This document shows positions 46,362 to 56,375 of a stretch of 64,000 bases of DNA, one piece after another. The stretch is from Aquimarina mytili (GTDB lineage: Bacteria > Bacteroidota > Bacteroidia > Flavobacteriales > Flavobacteriaceae). The translations under genes and the position numbers were made by a program. The first letter of the stretch is position 1. Each line of letters starts with the position of its first letter. The notes beneath the pieces were generated by a model. The model searched no databases and had not been told where the DNA came from. It saw only the letters and a program-made list of their open reading frames with translations. The stretch spans positions 389,401-453,400 of the forward strand of contig NZ_JAERQJ010000004.1 of NCBI RefSeq assembly GCF_016735115.1, read 5' to 3'.

Positions 46362-47552
46362 TTAATTCAAAAATTCATAAATACCGGCTGCACCTTGTCC
46401 TGTTCCTACGCACATAGTGACCATACCGTATTTTCCTTTCATATCGCGTTTACGCATTTCATCAAATAACTGAACTGAAAGTTTTGCTCCAGTACATCCA
46501 AGAGGATGACCTAATGCAATGGCACCTCCATTTACGTTTACAATGTCTTGATTGATATTTAGTTCACGCATTACCGCTAGAGATTGAGAAGCAAAAGCTT
46601 CGTTTAGTTCTATTAACTCAATATCATCTTGCTTCAATCCAGCTTGTTTCAATACTTTTGGAATAGCTTTTACTGGACCGATACCCATAATTCTTGGTTC
46701 TACACCTGCTGCAGCATAATTTACCATTCTGGCAATGGGTTCAAGGTTTAGTTCTTTTACCATTTCCTCGCTCATTACCATAACAAAAGCAGCTCCATCA
46801 CTCATTTGAGAAGAATTACCTGCGGTTACACTACCTCCTGCAGCAAATACAGGTCTTAGTTTACCTAATACTTCTTTGCTAGTTCCTGCACGTGGCCCTT
46901 CGTCTTTAGACACAGTATACGATTTTGTAGCTTTCTTTCCGTTTGCGTCAACATAAATTTGCTCAACATTAATAGGTACAATTTGATCTTGAAAACGACC
47001 TTCGGCTTGAGCTTTAAGTGCTTTCATGTGCGAATGATATGCAAATTCGTCCTGATCTTGTCTTGATACTTTAAACTGATCAGCAACGGCTTCTGCAGTA
47101 TTTCCCATTCCCCAATAATAATCAGCATGACCAGAGTTTGCTAAATCATAATTAAGTTCTGTTTTATACCCTGTCATTGGGACTGCGCTCATGCTTTCTG
47201 CACCCCCAGCGATAATACAATCAGCCATTCCTGCTTGTATTTTAGCTGTAGCCATACCAATAGTTTCTAGTCCCGAAGAACAGAATCTATTTACAGTTAC
47301 TCCAGGCACATCGATAGAGTCTAGTCCCATTAAAGAGATTAAACGCGCCATGTTTAGTCCTTGAGAGCCTTCTGGCATGGCGTTACCTACAATAACATCA
47401 TCTATGCGAGCTTTGTCTAATTGTGGTAGCTCTTTCATCATGTATTGGATAGTTTCTGCTGCCAGTTCGTCTGTTCTTTTAAATCTGAACAGTCCGCGAG
47501 GTGCTTTTCCTACGGCTGTTCTATATGCTTTTACTATATATGCTGTTTTCAT
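46362..47552 (-). CDS. fadA: Acetyl-CoA acyltransferase (3-ketoacyl-CoA thiolase)
   Basis: This 396-residue thiolase performs the last step of beta-oxidation. The acyl-accepting Cys is C91 in [14 protein letters not shown]349 lies in [11 protein letters not shown] and the second catalytic Cys is C381 in [13 protein letters not shown]. The length is normal. It follows the FadB-like gene after an 81-bp gap that holds a hairpin, and precedes the acyl-CoA dehydrogenase gene. Confidence 0.95.
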   Translation of the reverse strand: MKTAYIVKAYRTAVGKAPRGLFRFKRTDELAAETIQYMMKELPQLDKARIDDVIVGNAMPEGSQGLNMARLISLMGLDSIDVPGVTVNRFCSSGLETIGMATAKIQAGMADCIIAGGAESMSAVPMTGYKTELNYDLANSGHADYYWGMGNTAEAVADQFKVSRQDQDEFAYHSHMKALKAQAEGRFQDQIVPINVEQIYVDANGKKATKSYTVSKDEGPRAGTSKEVLGKLRPVFAAGGSVTAGNSSQMSDGAAFVMVMSEEMVKELNLEPIARMVNYAAAGVEPRIMGIGPVKAIPKVLKQAGLKQDDIELIELNEAFASQSLAVMRELNINQDIVNVNGGAIALGHPLGCTGAKLSVQLFDEMRKRDMKGKYGMVTMCVGTGQGAAGIYEFLN

Positions 47553-47592
47553 TTTTTAAAATAGATTTTTAGATTATTTGATTTTTAGATCA

Positions 47593-47622
47593 GTTGGATT
47601 TCAAAAATTCTAGAAATCCAAC
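47593..47622 (-). other. Hairpin between the fadB-like and thiolase genes
   Basis: GTTGGATTTC (47593-47602) and GAAATCCAAC (47613-47622) are perfect 10-bp inverted arms with a 10-nt loop. No T run follows on the minus strand. It lies inside the operon, so mRNA processing or partial termination is more likely than a full stop. Confidence 0.5.
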
Positions 47623-47633
47623 AATCCAGAAAT

Positions 47634-50039
47634 CTAATTACGTAAAGGTTTTCCTTTCTTAAGCATATGTTCGATACGCTCAAGAGTTTTACGTTCCGTA
47701 GTTAACGATAAGAAAGCTTCGCGTTCTAGGTCTAATAAGTATTGTTCTGTAACTAGTGTTGGTTCTGATAAATCACCACCAGCCATTACATATCCTAGCT
47801 TATTCGCTATTTTATGATCATGTTCAGAAATATATCTACTTGCTTCCATAGAATCTGTACCTACCAAAAACATTCCAAGTGCTTGTTTACCAAGTACTTT
47901 TATGTCTTTACGGCGAGGAGGTTGCGTATACCCTTGTTCGGCCATTAATTTCGCATATGCTTTTGCAGTCGCGATTTGGCGATCTTTGTTTACTACAACG
48001 ATATCTTTTCCTTTTTGAAGTAGGTTGGTATCGAATGCTTCATAAGCAGATGTTGATACTTTGGCCATACCAATAGTCAAGAAATGCTCTTGAAGTATGT
48101 TAAGCTCTACATCGTCTTTTTTGAATAGATCTGATGCTCTTAATGCCATCTCTTTAGATCCACCACCACCGGGGATTACACCAACACCAAATTCTACAAG
48201 TCCCATGTACGTTTCTGCTGCTGCAACAACTTTATCTGCGTGAAGTGATATTTCACAACCACCACCTAGTGTCATTCCGTGTGGAGCAACAACTGTTGGT
48301 ATTGCAGAGTAACGCATGCGCATCATAGAGTCCTGGAAATATTTTATAGCCATGTTTAGCTCGTCATACTCTTGCTCTACAGCCATCATAAAGATCATAC
48401 CAATATTGGCTCCAACAGAGAAGTTTGCTGCTTGATTACCAACAACTAATCCCTGGAAATCTTTTTCTGCTATATCTATAGCTTTATTTAGTCCAGCAAG
48501 TACATCTCCACCAATAGTGTTCATCTTGCTTTGGAATTCTACGTTTAGAATGCCGTCTCCAAGATCTTCAACGATAACACCACTGTTTTTAAATACTTCA
48601 GAAGATTTACGAATATTATCAAGGATGATAAATGCGTCTTGCCCTGGAACTTTTACTTGTTGTTTCTTTGGAATATCGTAATAATAGGTTGCACCATCTT
48701 TTACATCGTAAAAAGAAGTGCTGCCAGAAGCAATCATTTCATTGACCCAAACTGCAGGTTCATAACCTTCTGCTTTCATCATTTCAATACCTTTTTCTAC
48801 ACCTATTGCATCCCAAATCTGGAAAGGACCGTGCTCCCATCCAAAACCTGCTTTCATTGCATCATCAATTTTATATAAGTCATCCGTGATTTCTGGAATT
48901 CTATTGGATACATATGCAAACAGGGCAGAAAGGTTTTTGCGATAAAATTCTCCCGCTTTATCTTTTCCAGAAACTAATACTTTAAAACGATCAATAACTT
49001 TATCGATAGTTTTGGTCATTTCAAGCGTAGCGAAAGAAGCTCTTTTCTTTTCTCTATAATCTAATGTGTCTAAATCTAAAGAAAGAATATCTTTTTTGCC
49101 TTCTGGAGAAACATGTTTTTTATAAAAACCTTGTTTGGTTTTACTTCCTAACCATTTGTTTTCCATCATAGTGTTGATGAACTCCGGAAGTTTAAATAAC
49201 TCATGACGTTCGTCATCAGGGCAATTGTCTGCAATACCATTAGCAACATGTACTAACGTATCTAATCCTACAACATCTACAGTACGGAAGGTCGCTGATT
49301 TAGGACGACCAATCACCGGACCAGTAAGCTTATCAACTTCTTCAATAGTTAACCCCATATCTTTTACCATATGGAATAGACTCATGATGCTGAAGATTCC
49401 AATTCTATTTCCAATAAATGCAGGAGTATCTTTAGCAACTACAGATGTTTTACCTAAGTATTGCTCACCATATCCGTTAAGGAAATCTAAAACCTCTTGA
49501 GAAGTATTAGGGCCAGGAATGATTTCGAATAATTTTAAGTAACGAGCAGGGTTAAAGAAGTGTGTTCCACAGAAATGCTTCTGGAAATCTTCGCTTCTTC
49601 CTTCACTCATAAATTTTATAGGAATACCAGATGTATTTGAAGTAATCAATGTACCTGGTGTTCTGTGCTTTTCTAAGTTTTCGAAAACTTGCTTCTTGAT
49701 ATCAAGTCTTTCTACAACAACCTCAATAATCCAATCTACATCTGCAATTTTTGCAATATCATCCTCCAGGTTTCCTGTTGTAATGCGATTTGCAAATTTT
49801 TGATGGTAAATAGGAGAGGGTTTGGATTTAAGAGCGGCTGTAAGAGAGTCATTTACTAATCTATTACGGACAGCTTTGTCCTCTAGAGTAAGACCTTTTG
49901 CTTTTTCTTTGTCATTTAGTTCTCTTGGAACGATATCTAATAAAAGAACTTCTGCGCCGATATTAGCGAAATGACATGCAATGCCCGACCCCATGATCCC
50001 TGAGCCGACGACTGCAACTTTTTTAATGATTCTTTTCAT
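47634..50039 (-). CDS. 3-hydroxyacyl-CoA dehydrogenase/enoyl-CoA hydratase fusion (FadN/FadB-like)
   Basis: This 801-residue bifunctional enzyme covers the middle two steps of beta-oxidation. The NAD-binding Rossmann start is at residues 8-20 (AVVGSGIMGSGI, Gly 12/14/17), followed by HCDH domains to about 430. A crotonase/enoyl-CoA hydratase domain follows (about 495-700, with GANIGMIFMMA and PHGMTLGGGCEISLHADK). This dehydrogenase-first order is that of Bacillus FadN, opposite to E. coli FadB. It starts 17 bp after the MarR gene, so the regulator heads the operon. Confidence 0.93.
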   Translation of the reverse strand: MKRIIKKVAVVGSGIMGSGIACHFANIGAEVLLLDIVPRELNDKEKAKGLTLEDKAVRNRLVNDSLTAALKSKPSPIYHQKFANRITTGNLEDDIAKIADVDWIIEVVVERLDIKKQVFENLEKHRTPGTLITSNTSGIPIKFMSEGRSEDFQKHFCGTHFFNPARYLKLFEIIPGPNTSQEVLDFLNGYGEQYLGKTSVVAKDTPAFIGNRIGIFSIMSLFHMVKDMGLTIEEVDKLTGPVIGRPKSATFRTVDVVGLDTLVHVANGIADNCPDDERHELFKLPEFINTMMENKWLGSKTKQGFYKKHVSPEGKKDILSLDLDTLDYREKKRASFATLEMTKTIDKVIDRFKVLVSGKDKAGEFYRKNLSALFAYVSNRIPEITDDLYKIDDAMKAGFGWEHGPFQIWDAIGVEKGIEMMKAEGYEPAVWVNEMIASGSTSFYDVKDGATYYYDIPKKQQVKVPGQDAFIILDNIRKSSEVFKNSGVIVEDLGDGILNVEFQSKMNTIGGDVLAGLNKAIDIAEKDFQGLVVGNQAANFSVGANIGMIFMMAVEQEYDELNMAIKYFQDSMMRMRYSAIPTVVAPHGMTLGGGCEISLHADKVVAAAETYMGLVEFGVGVIPGGGGSKEMALRASDLFKKDDVELNILQEHFLTIGMAKVSTSAYEAFDTNLLQKGKDIVVVNKDRQIATAKAYAKLMAEQGYTQPPRRKDIKVLGKQALGMFLVGTDSMEASRYISEHDHKIANKLGYVMAGGDLSEPTLVTEQYLLDLEREAFLSLTTERKTLERIEHMLKKGKPLRN

Positions 50040-50056
50040 TTTTTAACTTAAAGTTG

Positions 50057-50512
50057 TTAAGGTGTTATAGATTCTTGTTTTGAGTAAATTTTTTTTGATG
50101 CTATAAGATCATTTATCGTTTGAAATACTTCTAAAAAGTTATCCAACTTTTCTTTTGGGATATGCTTTCTAACCGCGTTGTCAAACGTAAATACTACTTC
50201 TTTAGAAAAATTGCGCATTTCAACTCCAAATGGTGTTAAGTATATAAGAACACCACGTCCGTCTTGAGGATTTTTCTTTCTGAAAATCAATCCTTTCTCT
50301 TCCATCGTTTTCAAAGTGCGCGATAAACTTGTGGCTTCCATACCCATTTTGGGGCCTAATGAAGTAGAAGGAGTACCACTTTCTGGATCTATACTGAGCA
50401 ATGCAAATCCGGTTGCCATAGTGCTACCTTTTTTGCCAGCTTCTTCATTATACATCTTTGCTACTGCCATCCAGGTAGCTCTAAGCGCATAATCTATTGT
50501 CTTTTCTCTCAT
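50057..50512 (-). CDS. MarR-family transcriptional regulator of beta-oxidation
   Basis: This 151-residue winged-helix regulator shows the MarR pattern: LGPKMGMEATSLSRTLKTME as the recognition part and KGLIFRKKNPQDGRGVLIYL as the wing. It heads the operon with the FadB-like, thiolase and acyl-CoA dehydrogenase genes. A perfect palindrome lies about 40 bp upstream of its start and a near-copy lies upstream of the acyl-CoA ligase gene. This predicts an autoregulated repressor, probably released by acyl-CoA. The ligand is inferred, not seen. Confidence 0.9.
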   Translation of the reverse strand: MREKTIDYALRATWMAVAKMYNEEAGKKGSTMATGFALLSIDPESGTPSTSLGPKMGMEATSLSRTLKTMEEKGLIFRKKNPQDGRGVLIYLTPFGVEMRNFSKEVVFTFDNAVRKHIPKEKLDNFLEVFQTINDLIASKKIYSKQESITP

Positions 50513-50548
50513 TCAAAATGTATTGTGAATGTAAAGGTAAGAAAAATT

Positions 50549-50566
50549 TACTATGCATGCATAATA
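50549..50566. promoter_or_regulatory. Predicted MarR operator upstream of the beta-oxidation operon
   Basis: TATGCATGCATA (50552-50563) is a perfect palindrome within ACTATGCATGCATAAT. The same core, ACTATGC..GCATAGT, occurs before the acyl-CoA ligase gene. On the minus strand a -7-like TACCTTTA lies about 17 bp downstream, so a bound protein would cover the -33 region. Confidence 0.7.
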
Positions 50567-50623
50567 AATATGGTAAAAATTTAAGATAAGCTGAAGTAAT
50601 TTACGTTTTTCTAATGAATTAAT

Positions 50624-50652
50624 AAAAAAACTCCCCATAAAATGAGGAGTTT
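50624..50652 (-). terminator. Terminator of the acyl-CoA ligase gene
   Basis: AAACTCC (50628-50634) pairs with GGAGTTT (50646-50652). Read on the minus strand a T run follows. It lies about 55 bp beyond the ligase stop codon. Confidence 0.7.
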
Positions 50653-50705
50653 ACTGATTTACTGTTAAGCTGATATGCGTTTTACATTATAATCAGTGAA
50701 TTGAA

Positions 50706-52478
50706 TTAGCCATAAATTTTAGAGTATAATTCTTTATATTTTTCTTTTATTATTTTTCGTCTAAGTTTCATCGTTGGTGTAAGATGTCCAGCATCGATAC
50801 TCCATTCATCAGATGTAAGTTCGAATTTTTTTACACGTTCCCACTTTCCAAATTTTTCGTTGTGCTCATCGATTTCTTCTTGATAACGATCGATTACTTT
50901 TTGGTTTGTAATTAGTTCTTCAAAAGAATCACTAACGCTAAGTCCTTTACGCTCTGCCCAATCTTTTAAAAACTCGAAATTAGGTTGAACGAAAGCTGCC
51001 GGCATTTTTTCACCTTCGCCAATAACCATAATTTGCTCAATGAAACGTGATTGTTTCATTGCGTTTTCTATAACTTGTGGTGCAACGTATTTACCTCCAG
51101 ATGTTTTGAACATTTCTTTTTTACGGTCGGTAATTCTTAAGAACCCTTCGCTGTCAATTTCTCCAATATCCCCAGTATGGAAATATCCTCCTTTTAGAGC
51201 TTCATTAGTTTTCTCTTCATCTTTGTAATACCCTTGCATTACTTGCGGTCCTTTTACAAGGATTTCACCATCATCTGCTATTTTAACTTCGGTATCTGGT
51301 AATATTTTTCCAACAGTACCTATTTTGAAACCTTTGTTTCTAACATCATTCACAGAAATTACAGGTGAAGTTTCTGTAAGACCATATCCTTCCATAACAT
51401 TTAGTCCTGCAGCATTGAATACTCTAGCAAGTCTTGATTGTAAAGCGGCACTACCAGATGCAATTATTCTTAGCTCTCCACCTAAGGCTTCTTGCCACTT
51501 GCTGAAGATTAATTTTCTGGCGATACCCAGTTTCTTTTCATACCACCATCCATTAGCTCCATAAGGCTCATATTTTAATCCTAAATCAACGGCCCAGAAG
51601 AATAATTTCTTTTTCACTCCTGTAAGATCTGCTCCTTTGGCAATAATTTTATCATATACTTTCTCAAGTAGTCTAGGGACAGCAGTCATGATTTCGGGTG
51701 ATACTTCTTTTAAGTTATCACTTATAGTTTCTATAGACTCTGCAAAATAAATGTTTGCACCAAGATATTGATATAGATACATAGTCATTCGTTCATAGAT
51801 ATGACAAACCGGTAAGAAACTTAATGCTTTTATATTACCTGGTACTAAAGGAAAACGAGTAGCTGAAGCAAGCGTATTGCTTACTACATTTTTATGACTT
51901 AACATTACTCCTTTTGGTCTTCCGGTAGTTCCTGATGTATATATTAATGTAGCAAGATCATCTTCTTTTACTGAAGCCATAATCTTTTCTACTTCTTCTT
52001 GATTGCTATCGTCTTTACCAAGTTCTAAAACTTCATTCCAACTTTTACAACCTTTGACGTCATTGTATGAGAAGACTTCTTTTAAAGAAGGAACGTTTTT
52101 TTGAATGTTCTTAACTTTTTGATATACTTCATCATCAGAAACGAAGCAGTATACAGATTCAGAATGATTTAAAACATATTCGTAATCTTCTTGAGAAATA
52201 GTTGGGTAAATAGGAACATCTTGTGCCCCAATTTGTAAAACACCAATATCAGTTATATTCCATTCAGTTCTGTTATTAGATGATATAATGGCAACTTTAT
52301 CATTAGGTTTAACACCCATTCTTAGTAGGCCTCTACTAATTTGGTTTGCTTTTTCTACATATTCGGCAGAAGAAGTTGCTACCCATTCACCATCGTATTT
52401 TGTTATTAACGCTTTATCTAAATTGAATTTTTGTAGCTGATAGTGAGGAAAATCAAATAGTCTAGTAATTGTTGTCAT
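50706..52478 (-). CDS. Long-chain fatty acid--CoA ligase (AMP-binding)
   Basis: This 590-residue acyl-CoA synthetase activates fatty acids with ATP and CoA. The AMP-binding motif is LIYTSGTTGRPKGVMLSHKN (about 178-197). The acyl-pocket region MEGYGLTETSPVISVN and the hinge FLRITDRKKEMFKTSGGKYV are both present. It matches the group of bacterial long-chain ligases about 600 residues long. The gene is monocistronic, with its own terminator downstream and a predicted MarR operator upstream, so it should be co-regulated with the beta-oxidation operon that follows it on the same strand. Confidence 0.94.
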   Translation of the reverse strand: MTTITRLFDFPHYQLQKFNLDKALITKYDGEWVATSSAEYVEKANQISRGLLRMGVKPNDKVAIISSNNRTEWNITDIGVLQIGAQDVPIYPTISQEDYEYVLNHSESVYCFVSDDEVYQKVKNIQKNVPSLKEVFSYNDVKGCKSWNEVLELGKDDSNQEEVEKIMASVKEDDLATLIYTSGTTGRPKGVMLSHKNVVSNTLASATRFPLVPGNIKALSFLPVCHIYERMTMYLYQYLGANIYFAESIETISDNLKEVSPEIMTAVPRLLEKVYDKIIAKGADLTGVKKKLFFWAVDLGLKYEPYGANGWWYEKKLGIARKLIFSKWQEALGGELRIIASGSAALQSRLARVFNAAGLNVMEGYGLTETSPVISVNDVRNKGFKIGTVGKILPDTEVKIADDGEILVKGPQVMQGYYKDEEKTNEALKGGYFHTGDIGEIDSEGFLRITDRKKEMFKTSGGKYVAPQVIENAMKQSRFIEQIMVIGEGEKMPAAFVQPNFEFLKDWAERKGLSVSDSFEELITNQKVIDRYQEEIDEHNEKFGKWERVKKFELTSDEWSIDAGHLTPTMKLRRKIIKEKYKELYSKIYG

Positions 52479-52524
52479 AAGTTGTTTTAAAATATTTCAT
52501 AGTAGTTTTTCTGGATTCAATAAA

Positions 52525-52540
52525 CTACTATGCGTGCATA
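52525..52540. promoter_or_regulatory. Predicted MarR operator upstream of the acyl-CoA ligase gene
   Basis: ACTATGC-GT-GCATAGT is a perfect 16-bp palindrome about 47 bp before the ligase start. On the minus strand a TTG, 19 bases, then TAATTTGC precede it by a few bases. The site would therefore overlap the transcription start. It shares its core with the site at 50549-50566. Confidence 0.72.
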
Positions 52541-52585
52541 GTTTCGCAAATTATAAAAAATCTGATAATACGCAACTCTAATATA

Positions 52586-52617
52586 TAAAAAAAGGAGCTC
52601 TAATTTGATAACTCCTT
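52586..52617 (-). terminator. Terminator of purL
   Basis: AAGGAG (52592-52597) pairs with CTCCTT (52612-52617) around 14 nt, and a T run follows on the minus strand. It lies about 70 bp beyond the purL stop codon. Confidence 0.6.
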
Positions 52618-52688
52618 AATATTTTATCGTTTTTGTTAATATATTTTTGATTTAGGATATTGAAAAAACCATGCTTTAGTATTTTTAA

Positions 52689-55600
52689 CTATTTTTTCTC
52701 TATCCATTTTCTTGCATTAACAAAAGCTTCGATCCAAGGCGATACTTCATCACGCCTTCCTTTTGGATAGTGTGCCCAATTCCATTGAAATATGGAACGT
52801 TCTATATGTGGCATCATTACAAGGTGACGCCCTGTTTTATCACTCATCATTGCCGTATTGTAATCCGATCCATTTGGATTGGCAGGATATCCTTCATATC
52901 CATATTTTGCTACAATATGATATTGATTTTCAGGAAGTGGTAAGTCAAATTTTCCTTCTCCATGAGAAATCCAAACACCCAATGTGCTTCCGGCTAAAGT
53001 AGATAACATTATAGAATCGTTTTCTTGAATTTTAACCGATGTAAATCCACTCTCGTGCTTATGAGATTCGTTATGAATCAATTTACCATGTACTTCATGT
53101 TCAGGGTTGATCACTTCTAATTCCATAAACAATTGACAACCGTTACAGATCCCTACAGATAGCGTGTCTTCTCTTTTAAAGAAGTTTTTTAAGGCTGTAT
53201 TAGCCTTTTCGTTATACAAAAATGCACCTGCCCAACCTTTTGCCGAACCTAAAACATCACTGTTAGAAAAACCACCAACTGCACCAATAAACTGTATGTC
53301 TTCGAGTGTTTCTCTACCAGAGATCAAATCGGTCATATGTACATCTTTAACATCAAAACCTGCAAGGTACATGGCGTTGGCCATTTCGCGTTCAGAATTA
53401 CTTCCTTTTTCACGAATAATTGCTGCTTTTGGACGTGGTTTAGAAGTGTCTAATAATGGTTTTCTTCCCATAAAATGGATAGGAAACTCAAAATTTAACG
53501 GTTGCTTAGCAAAGTTTTCATATCTATCTTTTGCAAGATCATTTGCTGTTTGCTTTTGATCTAATAAAAAAGATGTTTTATACCATGTGTTTCTTAAGTT
53601 TTCAACATCTAAATTAAAAGTGTCTGCAGCATTTTTGATCAAGACAGAAGCTCTTTCTTTTGCTTTTCCTATATTAAAAAATGTAATTCCATTTTGGTTA
53701 AGAACAGTTTCAATATCAGAGTTAAGTGCACTTTGGAAAACAATACCAGAGTTTTCTGAAAATAATAATTTTATAGAATCTGATTCTCCAATAGAGGTAA
53801 GATCAATTTCTGCTCCCAGGTTAACATCTGAAAAACATAGTTCTAGTATTGTAGTTATAAGTCCTCCTGAAGCCACATCATGACCAGCTACAATTTTATT
53901 ATTCCGTATTAAATCCTGAATAACATTGAATGTTTTTTTGAAGCTGGCTGTATTGTTAATCGTTGGAGCGTCAGCACCAATTTTGTTCAGTATCTGTGCA
54001 AATGAAGAACCTCCTAATTTATGGGTGTCATTTGATAGGTTGATATAATAGATATCTCCACCATGTTTTTGCAAAACAGGTTCTACTATTTTATTGATAT
54101 CGTCGCAGTTGGCAGCGGCCGAAATAATTACGGTTCCAGGAGAAATTACTTCGTCATTAGGATACTTTTGTTTCATGGATAAAGAATCTTTACCCGTTGG
54201 CACATTAATTCCTAAATCCACAGCAAAATCTGAAATTGCCTTTACTGCTTTATATAATCGTGCATCTTCACCTTCATTTTTACAAGGCCACATCCAATTG
54301 GCCGATAATGAAACTGATTTTAGTCCATCTTTAAGCGGAGCCCAAACAATATTAGTCAATGCCTCGGCAATAGAATTTCTGCTTCCGGCTTCGGGATTAA
54401 TCAATCCCGAAATAGGGGAGTGCCCAATACTTGTTGCAATACCTTCGGCACTTTTGTAGTCAAGAGCCATCACTCCACAGTTATTTAGTGGTAATTGAAG
54501 CGGACCTACACATTGTTGTTTTGCCACACGTCCACCAACACAGCGGTCAACTTTATTAGTGAGCCAGTCTTTACATGCAACAGCTTCTAATTGTAATACT
54601 TGATCAAGATATTTCTGAAAATTATCTACAGTATAATTAAGATTTTCATAGCTACGGGCAATGGTTTGATCGGTCATAATAGTTTTTGGAGAGCTACCAA
54701 ACATATCCTCTAGTGCCAGATCCATTGGCGTATCACCTTTGGTCTTGGATTGGAAAGAAAAGCGATGGTCACCAGTTACATCACCGACCTTATACATAGG
54801 AGATCGTTCTCTTTCTGCAATACGTTCAAGGGTATCGATATCTTTTTGCCCGATGACCAATCCCATACGTTCTTGGGATTCGTTACCGATAATTTCTTTG
54901 GCAGAAAGTGTGGGGTCACCCACTGGTAATGTATCTAGATCTATTTTTCCGCCTGTTTCTTCAACAAGTTCAGAAAGACAATTAAGGTGCCCACCAGCTC
55001 CATGATCGTGTATAGAAACGATAGTGTTTTCTTCACTTTCTACCATACCACGAATAGCATTGGCAGCACGTTTTTGCATTTCTGGATTAGATCGTTGTAT
55101 CGCATTTAGTTCTATACCACTACTAAACTCTCCAGTATCGGCAGAGGATACTGCTGCACCACCCATACCTATACGGTAGTTTTCTCCACCCAAAATCACA
55201 ATCTTATCTCCTGCTTCTGGAGTGTCTTTGAGCGCTTGATCTGCTTTACCATATCCAATACCACCGGCTTGCATGATTACTTTGTCAAAACCTAACTTGC
55301 GTGATTTTGCACTAAGCTTGTCGAAGTGTTCTTCATGCTCAAAAGTGAGAATCGACCCGGTAATAAGGGGTTGTCCAAATTTATTTCCAAAATCTGATGC
55401 TCCATTTGAAGCCTTGATCAATATGTCTATTGGTGTTTGGTATAACCACTTTCTTTCATTCATGGCTTGCTCCCAGGGGCGATTTTCTTCTAGCCTGGAA
55501 TATGAAGTCATATATACGGCTGTTCCTGCTAGTGGTAAAGAACCTTTTCCGCCCGCAAGACGATCTCTAATTTCACCTCCAGAACCTGTTGCAGCTCCAT

Positions 55601-56375
55601 TAAAAGGCTCTACAGTAGTTGGAAAATTATGAGTTTCTGCTTTTAGTGAAATTACACTTTCAAACTCTTTTTCTGTATAATAATCAGGTTTATCTGCTGT
55701 TTTTGGAGCAAATTGAGTGACTTTTGGACCTTTTATAAAGGCCACATTGTCTTTGTATGCAGAAACAATATCGTTTGGATTTGTTTCTGAAGTCTTTTTT
55801 ATAAGTTTGAAAAGCGATGTGGGTTGTTCCTCACCATCAATAACAAAAGTTCCATTAAAGATCTTATGGCGACAATGTTCTGAATTTACTTGCGAAAAGC
55901 CAAATACTTCAGAATCGGTAAGTTTTCTTCCTATTTTTTTACTAACACCTTCTAGATATTGTATTTCTTCATCACTTAAAGCTAGCCCTTCTTTTATATT
56001 ATATGTTGCTATATCATCAATTTCCAGAATAGGTTCTGGTTTGATATCTATTGTATAAATCTCCTGATTCAGATCATCATATTTTTGAGAGAGCATTGGA
56101 TCAAAATCGATAAAATCTTTTGAAACTGCATTAAACTCCTCTATTCTGATGATGCCTTCGATCCCCATATTTTGAGTAATCTCAACAGCGTTGGTACTCC
56201 AAGGGGTAATCATTGCGGCACGCGGACCAACAAAAAAAGCGTCAATAGACGCCACAGATAGTTTAGGTTGGTTGCCAAATAACCAGACAAGCTTTTTTAT
56301 ATTTTCTTGAGATATTTCTTGATTGGTTTGTACGGCAAATACCTTTTCGTTTTGGTTTCCGAAGAAATGAATCAT
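52689..56375 (-). CDS. purL: Phosphoribosylformylglycinamidine synthase, large single-chain type
   Basis: This 1228-residue cytoplasmic enzyme makes FGAM from FGAR, glutamine and ATP in purine synthesis. I chose the ATG at 56375 (MIHFFGNQNEKVFAVQ), the usual start in Bacteroidetes, over one 12 codons upstream. A PurS-like N-terminus is followed by the ATP-binding synthase domain (KAETHNFPTTVEPFNGAATG and IHDHGAGGHLNCLSELVEE). The C-terminal glutaminase carries the nucleophile C1077 in GICNGCQ and a His late in MMPHIERS. The length is normal for the fused form. It is a single gene upstream of which lies the 41-bp repeat array. Confidence 0.96.
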   Translation of the reverse strand: MIHFFGNQNEKVFAVQTNQEISQENIKKLVWLFGNQPKLSVASIDAFFVGPRAAMITPWSTNAVEITQNMGIEGIIRIEEFNAVSKDFIDFDPMLSQKYDDLNQEIYTIDIKPEPILEIDDIATYNIKEGLALSDEEIQYLEGVSKKIGRKLTDSEVFGFSQVNSEHCRHKIFNGTFVIDGEEQPTSLFKLIKKTSETNPNDIVSAYKDNVAFIKGPKVTQFAPKTADKPDYYTEKEFESVISLKAETHNFPTTVEPFNGAATGSGGEIRDRLAGGKGSLPLAGTAVYMTSYSRLEENRPWEQAMNERKWLYQTPIDILIKASNGASDFGNKFGQPLITGSILTFEHEEHFDKLSAKSRKLGFDKVIMQAGGIGYGKADQALKDTPEAGDKIVILGGENYRIGMGGAAVSSADTGEFSSGIELNAIQRSNPEMQKRAANAIRGMVESEENTIVSIHDHGAGGHLNCLSELVEETGGKIDLDTLPVGDPTLSAKEIIGNESQERMGLVIGQKDIDTLERIAERERSPMYKVGDVTGDHRFSFQSKTKGDTPMDLALEDMFGSSPKTIMTDQTIARSYENLNYTVDNFQKYLDQVLQLEAVACKDWLTNKVDRCVGGRVAKQQCVGPLQLPLNNCGVMALDYKSAEGIATSIGHSPISGLINPEAGSRNSIAEALTNIVWAPLKDGLKSVSLSANWMWPCKNEGEDARLYKAVKAISDFAVDLGINVPTGKDSLSMKQKYPNDEVISPGTVIISAAANCDDINKIVEPVLQKHGGDIYYINLSNDTHKLGGSSFAQILNKIGADAPTINNTASFKKTFNVIQDLIRNNKIVAGHDVASGGLITTILELCFSDVNLGAEIDLTSIGESDSIKLLFSENSGIVFQSALNSDIETVLNQNGITFFNIGKAKERASVLIKNAADTFNLDVENLRNTWYKTSFLLDQKQTANDLAKDRYENFAKQPLNFEFPIHFMGRKPLLDTSKPRPKAAIIREKGSNSEREMANAMYLAGFDVKDVHMTDLISGRETLEDIQFIGAVGGFSNSDVLGSAKGWAGAFLYNEKANTALKNFFKREDTLSVGICNGCQLFMELEVINPEHEVHGKLIHNESHKHESGFTSVKIQENDSIMLSTLAGSTLGVWISHGEGKFDLPLPENQYHIVAKYGYEGYPANPNGSDYNTAMMSDKTGRHLVMMPHIERSIFQWNWAHYPKGRRDEVSPWIEAFVNARKWIEKK

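Noticed and set aside
53164..56058. Several 80-130-residue plus-strand ORFs inside purL
   Set aside because: They lie antisense to a strongly conserved gene and show no domain or independent signal.
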